64,000 nt of DNA from Streptomyces griseochromogenes. Its GTDB lineage: Bacteria; Actinomycetota; Actinomycetes; Streptomycetales; Streptomycetaceae. The DNA is taken from contig NZ_CP016279.1 in assembly GCF_001542625.1 (NCBI RefSeq), positions 7,626,001 through 7,690,000 of the forward strand, in the 5' to 3' direction. The notes below the pieces were generated by a model. That model had not been told where the DNA came from, did no database searches, and saw only the letters and a list, made by a program, of their open reading frames with translations. Shown in pieces: positions 59,634 to 64,000 of the stretch. Each line of letters begins with the position of its first letter. Within the stretch, counting starts at the first letter, position 1. The translations under genes were made by a program, and so were the position numbers.

Positions 59634-60578
59634 ATGCGTATGGTCGCCACACCCCGAGCCCGGTCCTCCGCTTCCCACGTCCCCGCCCCCGCCCCTCCCC
59701 GCCCCCGCCTCGACTGGCGGCTGCGCTTCGGCGCGCTCTCATTGATCTGGGGCTTCAGCTTCCTGTTGATCAAGATCGGCACGGAGGGCTACGCGCCCTT
59801 CCAGATCACCCTGGGCCGACTGGTCTTCGGTACGGCGGTGCTGGCGGCGGCGATGGCCGTCAAGCGTGAGCGGCTGCCGCGCGGCGCGCGCGTGTGGGGT
59901 CATATGGCGGTCGCCGCGTTCTTCCTGAACGCCCTGCCGTTCTCCCTCTTCGCCTACGCGGAGCTGACCATCCCGTCCACGCTGGCCGGCATCTGCAACG
60001 CCACCTCGCCGCTGTGGGGCATGGCGCTGTCCCTGGTCGCGCTCTCCGAGGACCGGCCGACGCGGGTTCGCTTCGCCGGACTCGGCCTGGGGTTCCTCGG
60101 GGTGCTGACGGTGCTCGGTGTGTGGCAGGGGTTCCACGGGCTGGACGCCACGGGTACGGCCATGGCGTTGCTGGCCTCGCTGAGCTATCCGATCGGGTGG
60201 ATCCATGTGCGCAGGACGCTGGCGGGCACGGGGAACTCGCATCTGGCGATGACCGGCGCGCAGTTGCTGCTGGCCACGGCCCAACTGGCGGTTGTGACAC
60301 CGCTGTTCAGCGGATTCCCCGCGCATGTGTCGTGGGTGCCGCTGCTGGCCGTCGCCGCGCTGGGGGCTCTGGGGACGGGGCTGGCCGTTCTCCTTCAGTA
60401 CGGGTTGGTCGCCGAAGTGGGGCCCACGACCGCTCAGATGGTCACGTACTTCATTCCGGTGATCGCCACGGCTGCGGGGGTGGCGATCCTCGGGGAGTCG
60501 CTTCGGTGGAACACGCCGGTGGGGGCGGTGATCGTCCTGGCCGGGGCCGCGCTGACTCAGGTTCGGCGGAGCGGCTAG
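59634..60578 (+). CDS. EamA/DMT-family transporter
   Basis: The 314-residue membrane protein has ten helices in two EamA repeats, with a 30-residue Pro-rich N-terminal tail, LSLIWGFSFLLIKIG near residue 37, and LGESLRWNTPVGAVIVLAGAAL at the end. It is a metabolite exporter of RhtA/YdcZ-like class. The ATG at MRMVATP is chosen because the LysR box and promoter occupy the upstream in-frame region. Regulated by the divergent LysR gene, by layout. Substrate unknown. Confidence 0.83.
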   Translation: MRMVATPRARSSASHVPAPAPPRPRLDWRLRFGALSLIWGFSFLLIKIGTEGYAPFQITLGRLVFGTAVLAAAMAVKRERLPRGARVWGHMAVAAFFLNALPFSLFAYAELTIPSTLAGICNATSPLWGMALSLVALSEDRPTRVRFAGLGLGFLGVLTVLGVWQGFHGLDATGTAMALLASLSYPIGWIHVRRTLAGTGNSHLAMTGAQLLLATAQLAVVTPLFSGFPAHVSWVPLLAVAALGALGTGLAVLLQYGLVAEVGPTTAQMVTYFIPVIATAAGVAILGESLRWNTPVGAVIVLAGAALTQVRRSG

Positions 60579-60616
60579 TGGAGTGGGGCGCAGGGAGCGT
60601 ACGCGAGTGCGGCCGC

Positions 60617-60640
60617 GCCGTTCCCCGCGCCCCTTGAGGT
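60617..60640. repeat. Dispersed intergenic repeat, copy 3
   Basis: GCCGTTCCCCGCGCCCCTTGAG repeats the core seen near 5.1 and 30.05 kb. It lies in the 75-base gap between the convergent EamA transporter and MocR gene stops, where it may serve as terminator structure. Confidence 0.72.
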
Positions 60641-60653
60641 CGGCCGGGCTGCC

Positions 60654-61985
60654 CTACACATAGGTTCTGGACGGTGCCGGGCCCACCGCCTTCGCCACCG
60701 CCTCCGCCAGGGGGCCGGTCTCTTGCGCCGTCAGCGTCGATACCGTGATGCGGATCCCGGGCGGAGTGTTCAGACGGAAGCGGGCCCCCGGAGCGACCGC
60801 CCAGCCCGCGTGCAGCAGGCGGGCCACCGCGCCCGTCTCGTCGGGGACCGGCACCCAGACGTTCATGCCGCTGCGTCCGTGCGCCGCCACCCCGTGCTCG
60901 GCGAGCGCCCTGACCAGGGCGTCCCGGCGGGCGCCGTACGAGGCCGCCACCTCGCGGGTGTCCACGGCACCGTCACGCCACAGCCGTACGGCGGCCCGCT
61001 GGACGAGCCGGCTCACCCACCCGGGGCCCAGGCGCTGGCGCCCCCGCACCCGGTCGACGGTGACGGCGTCCCCGGTGAACACCGACAGCCGCAGGTCGGG
61101 GCCCCAGGCCTTGGCGACCGAGCGCACGAAGACCCAGTGGCGGGTGGCACCGGCGAGGGGGTGCAGCGGCACATCGACGATGCCGTGGCCGTGGTCGTCC
61201 TCGATCAGCAGCGTCTCGGGATGCTCCCGGAGCACGGACCGCAGCGCACGTGCGCGCGCGGCGCCGACCGCGGCACCGGTCGGGTTCTGCGCCCGGTCCG
61301 TGACGATCACGGCACGCGCCCCGGACTCCAGCGCGCGGCGGACGTCGTCGGTGCGCGGCCCTTCGTCGTCGACGCCGACGGGAACCGTGCGCAGCCCGAG
61401 CGCCGGGACAAGGTCCAGCAGGCTGCCCCAGCCCGGGTCCTCCACCGCCACCTGGTCGCCCGGCTTGAGATGGGCCATGAGGACCCGCTCGACGGCGTCC
61501 AGGGAGCCCGAGGCCACGGCGATGGGGCCGTCCGGTACTCCGTCGGCGTCCAGGGCGGCGCGGACGAGACGGGCCAGCTCCGGTTCCACGGGGTCGTGCC
61601 CGTACAGCACCGGTTCCCGGTCGCTCTGCGCGGCGGCCGCCGCGAACGCCTCGGCCAGGCGCGGCAGCAGCGCGGGGTCCGGGTTGCCGTCGGCCACGTC
61701 CCGCACGCCCTCCGGCACGTCCACCCGGATCTCCTCGCGGCCCGTCGTGGCCGGCTTGGGCCGCACCCGGCTGCCCCGGCGTCCGGCCGTCTCGATCACC
61801 CCGCGCTCGCGCAGGGTGCGATAGGCGGCCGCGACCGTGTTCGCGTTCACCCCGAGCCGGACCGCCAACTCCCGCATGGGAGGCAGCGGTTGGCCGGGAG
61901 CCAGCTCCCCGGCACCGACGGCTCGCTCGACGCTGGCCGCAATCTCCGCTGCGCCACTTCCCTGGATCGGATACTCTCCTAGCAC
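60654..61985 (-). CDS. MocR-type regulator (GntR head, aminotransferase body)
   Basis: The 443-residue protein joins a GntR winged helix (about 10-75; LPPMRELAVRLGVNANTVAAAYRTLRERGVIET) to a fold-type I aminotransferase domain with the PLP-binding Lys in FVRSVAKAWGPDLRL near residue 285 and the Asp/Tyr shells. MocR proteins sense PLP or amino compounds and usually control vitamin B6, GABA or taurine genes. The GTG start has CATAAT seven bases upstream, so mRNA is probably leaderless. It is divergent from a pyridoxamine-oxidase-like gene, with a TGCACTAGTGCA palindrome between. Confidence 0.88.
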   Translation of the reverse strand: MLGEYPIQGSGAAEIAASVERAVGAGELAPGQPLPPMRELAVRLGVNANTVAAAYRTLRERGVIETAGRRGSRVRPKPATTGREEIRVDVPEGVRDVADGNPDPALLPRLAEAFAAAAAQSDREPVLYGHDPVEPELARLVRAALDADGVPDGPIAVASGSLDAVERVLMAHLKPGDQVAVEDPGWGSLLDLVPALGLRTVPVGVDDEGPRTDDVRRALESGARAVIVTDRAQNPTGAAVGAARARALRSVLREHPETLLIEDDHGHGIVDVPLHPLAGATRHWVFVRSVAKAWGPDLRLSVFTGDAVTVDRVRGRQRLGPGWVSRLVQRAAVRLWRDGAVDTREVAASYGARRDALVRALAEHGVAAHGRSGMNVWVPVPDETGAVARLLHAGWAVAPGARFRLNTPPGIRITVSTLTAQETGPLAEAVAKAVGPAPSRTYV

Positions 61986-61992
61986 AAAATCA

Positions 61993-62008
61993 ATTATGCA
62001 CTAGTGCA
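61993..62008. promoter_or_regulatory. MocR operator candidate overlapping its promoter
   Basis: TGCACTAGTGCA (61997-62008) is a perfect 12-bp palindrome in a rare A+T-rich patch; it abuts CATAAT on the minus strand (61998-61993), the -10-like box seven bases before the MocR GTG. Binding would cover both divergent starts. Confidence 0.6.
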
Positions 62009-62020
62009 ATGGAGAGCGCC

Positions 62021-62704
62021 ATGCAGGGAACCCAGGAGACACCGCCGCGGCCCGACGCTTACGCCCCGACCGACCGCACCGTGCCCACCCGGTCCGCCGA
62101 CCGGGCCTCCTACGACCGGGAGCTGGTGCACGCGATACTCGACGAGGGCTACGTCTGTCACCTCGGCTTCGTCCGCGACGGCGCCCCGGTGGTGCTGCCG
62201 ACGCTGTACGGCCGGGTCGGCGAGCGGCTGTACGTCCACGGGTCCACCGGTTCGCGCCCGCTGCGGATGACCGGCGAGGCGGACCCGGGCCTCGCGGTGT
62301 GCCTGACGGTCACCCATGTCGACGGGCTGGTGCTGGCCCGCTCCGCCTTCCACCACTCGATCAACTACCGCTCCGTGGTGGTGCACGGCATCGCCCACCA
62401 GGTCACCGACCCCGAGGAGCGGCGGCTGGCCCTGGACGCGCTGGTGGACCATGTCGTACCGGGCCGGGCCGCCGACTCCCGGCCCGCGAACAAGAAGGAG
62501 CTGGCCGCCACCGCCGTCATCCGCCTCGACCTGGACGAGGTCTCCGCCAAGGTGCGCACCGGCGGCGCGAGCGACGAGCCCGAGGACCTGTCCCTGCCGC
62601 ACTGGGCCGGGGTCGTCCCGCTCCGCAAGGGCTACGACGCCCCCGTCGCCAACGCGGACCTGGCGCCCGGCATCGGACTCCCGGACTACCTGGCAGCCCG
62701 GTGA
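62021..62704 (+). CDS. Pyridoxamine-5'-phosphate-oxidase-like flavin protein
   Basis: The 227-residue PPOX-fold protein has YDRELVHAILDEGYVCHLGFVRDGAPVVLPTLYGRVGERLYVHGSTGSRPLR near residues 30-85 and HHSINYRSVVVHG near 110, matching the pyridox_ox_2/NimA-like group. It probably binds FMN and may act on a B6-type or nitro compound. The second ATG is chosen since GGAGAG precedes it. Pairing with a divergent PLP-sensing MocR suggests a link to vitamin B6. Confidence 0.8.
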   Translation: MQGTQETPPRPDAYAPTDRTVPTRSADRASYDRELVHAILDEGYVCHLGFVRDGAPVVLPTLYGRVGERLYVHGSTGSRPLRMTGEADPGLAVCLTVTHVDGLVLARSAFHHSINYRSVVVHGIAHQVTDPEERRLALDALVDHVVPGRAADSRPANKKELAATAVIRLDLDEVSAKVRTGGASDEPEDLSLPHWAGVVPLRKGYDAPVANADLAPGIGLPDYLAAR

Positions 62705-62734
62705 CATGGAGCGTGCGGCGGCACCGTCGGCGCC

Positions 62735-63727
62735 TCAGGCAGGTGTGCTCCGGGCGGACGGCTCCCTCTCCGTGCCGCCCGCGGCCACCGGCTCGGCGGA
62801 GCCCTTGGCGGGTGCCGAGGACTGGGCGATGAAGGCGCCGACGAGGACGACCGCGCCGCCGAGGATCTGCGGCGCGGACAGGTGCTCGCCGAGCAACACC
62901 CAGGCCAGGACGGTCGCTATGACCGCCTCCAGACAGGCGACGACGCCCGCGACCTGGGGAGACAGCCGCCGCACGGATGTCACACCGGTGATGTAGGCGA
63001 TCACCGTGGCGACGAGCACGATCCAGGCCAGCAGTGCGACGGCCGGTACGGCGGTGCCGTTCAGGTGCGCCGAGCCGGCCAGCACCGACCAGCGCATGGT
63101 CCAGGGGCGGGCCACGACGGTGAGCACGGCTGCGCCGACGAGCAGGCCGTAGGCGATGACACCGAGCGGATCCGGCGCCTGTTCGCCCGCCTCGCCGCCC
63201 TGGTCGGACAGGACGAAGTAACCGACCTGGCAGACGGCGGCGCCGAGCGCGCACAGCAGGCCGAGCGCGTCGAAGCTCAGCCCCGACCACACCTGCACCA
63301 CGCAGGCGAGCCCCCCGGCCGCCAGCACCACGCCCAGCGCGGCCGCACGCGTCACCGGCCGCCGCTGCACGAACCGCACCCAGCCGAGCACGAGCGCGGG
63401 CGCGAGGTACTCGACGAGCAGCGCCACGCCGACCGGGATGCGCGAGAGCGCGGCGAAGTAGCAGGCCTGGACGCCCGCGACGGCCAGCAGTCCGAACCCG
63501 GCGAGCAGCGCGGGGCGGCGGCGCAGCAGGGCGCGGTGGCGCACGGCGAGCGGCAACATGACCACGGCGGCGCCCGCGACCCGGAGCCACACCACGTGGA
63601 GCGGGGCGAGTCCGGCTTCGATCAGCGGCTTGGCGGCCACTCCGGACCCGCCGAAGGCCAGCGCCGAGGCGAGCGCGAGACCGAGCCCGACGCCCTTGCC
63701 GTGGCTGCCCTGACTGCGTTCAGACAT
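62735..63727 (-). CDS. EamA/DMT-family transporter
   Basis: The 330-residue membrane protein has ten helices in two EamA repeats, with FGGSGVAAKPLIEAGLAPLHVVWLRVAGAAVVMLPL near residue 25 and VACLEAVIATVLAWVLLGEHLSAPQILGGAVVLVGAF near the end. It is another exporter-type protein of unknown substrate, with a Glu/Ala-rich tail. ATG (MSERSQG) is chosen over a GTG nine codons earlier. It is convergent with the PPOX-like gene. Confidence 0.82.
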   Translation of the reverse strand: MSERSQGSHGKGVGLGLALASALAFGGSGVAAKPLIEAGLAPLHVVWLRVAGAAVVMLPLAVRHRALLRRRPALLAGFGLLAVAGVQACYFAALSRIPVGVALLVEYLAPALVLGWVRFVQRRPVTRAAALGVVLAAGGLACVVQVWSGLSFDALGLLCALGAAVCQVGYFVLSDQGGEAGEQAPDPLGVIAYGLLVGAAVLTVVARPWTMRWSVLAGSAHLNGTAVPAVALLAWIVLVATVIAYITGVTSVRRLSPQVAGVVACLEAVIATVLAWVLLGEHLSAPQILGGAVVLVGAFIAQSSAPAKGSAEPVAAGGTEREPSARSTPA

Positions 63728-63823
63728 ATGCACCGGCACATGATGACAGCGCACGACAGGAGCGTCACCCCTGTTGACACCTGTCTCAGAGGATGGACGG
63801 GCACGGGCGTTCGGCGCCCGGCC

Positions 63824-64000
63824 TCAGCAGGCCGCCCCGTCGTCGGCGTGCTCCCCCGCGCCGGCCTCGATCCGGGTACGCAGAACGTGGGCGGGGACAC
63901 CGGCGCGTTCGAGAACCTCGACCGCCCGGGACCCCGGGTCCACGACCAGCGCGGCGAGCAGGTCGGTGCCGCGGGCAAGGGTCTCGCCACGCTCCTGGGC
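63824..64000 (-). CDS. Clp N-terminal-domain protein, C-terminal part (cut by window edge)
   Basis: The last 58 codons of a minus-strand gene are visible, reading AQERGETLARGTDLLAALV...AVEVLERAGVPAHVLRTRIEA and ending GAACstop. This matches the second repeat of the Clp N-terminal domain, found in ClpC/ClpA adaptors and in small stand-alone Streptomyces proteins. Because no AAA domain follows, it is a stand-alone Clp_N protein that may recognise proteolysis substrates. The 5' end lies outside the window. Confidence 0.75.
   Translation of the reverse strand, partial: AQERGETLARGTDLLAALVVDPGSRAVEVLERAGVPAHVLRTRIEAGAGEHADDGAAC

Noticed and set aside
1..64000. CRISPR arrays, tRNA or rRNA genes
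   Set aside because: No regularly spaced direct repeats of CRISPR type, no cloverleaf with TTCGA arm and no rRNA-like sequence was seen on either strand.

Overview
The window is very G+C-rich, with the codon use, short TAnnnT promoters set 6-8 bases before start codons, proline-rich lipoproteins, dense regulator-transporter pairs and lipid genes of a Streptomyces-type actinomycete. About 56 protein genes, two pseudogenes and no RNA genes were recognised. A truncated amino-acid permease enters at the left edge and a Clp N-domain protein runs off the right edge.

Layout. 1-7 kb: permease, YbaK-type deacylase, XRE-cupin regulator with a divergent EamA exporter, two hexapeptide-repeat proteins (an acyltransferase and a gamma carbonic anhydrase), a DedA protein and a YbhN-type membrane protein. 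7-22 kb: one minus-strand operon of six genes for an iterative, PUFA-synthase-like (secondary lipid) polyketide synthase. Its subunits are tandem NPD/PfaD-like-KS-AT-ACP-KR and KS-AT-DH-PPTase, followed by a free ACP, an alpha/beta hydrolase, a glycosyltransferase and a methyltransferase. A clear TTGACC-17-TAGGTT promoter precedes it. The likely product is a glycosylated, possibly methylated reduced lipid. galU, just beyond a sigma-like/zinc-finger/ricin membrane protein, could supply UDP-glucose.

25-35 kb: mostly conserved housekeeping-type genes, including a divergent cysteine-free EF-Tu (EF-Tu3 type) whose substitutions fall on known antibiotic-contact positions, an AlkD-like repair protein, a TVP38-type membrane protein, a thiolase and an HxlR regulator. 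35-40.6 kb: an accessory patch with a broken Tn3-family transposase, a WYL regulator with a perfect 25-bp operator-like palindrome, a VOC protein, an aldo/keto reductase, an AlkZ-like glycosylase candidate, and a decayed cupin gene where the patch meets a Gfo/Idh-PmoA sugar operon. 42-64 kb: envelope genes (uppP, lnt), many regulator/target pairs (TetR-FAD monooxygenase, LysR-EamA, MocR-PNPOx), ung, a peptide-type solute-binding lipoprotein, two SDR genes, a HipA-like kinase overlapping a DUF3037 gene, a Rieske lipoprotein and an isochorismatase-fold protein lacking the usual catalytic residues.

Family names come from motifs and recalled family knowledge; no database search was run. Start sites were chosen from ribosome-binding sites, overlaps or leaderless promoters, and doubtful ones are marked.
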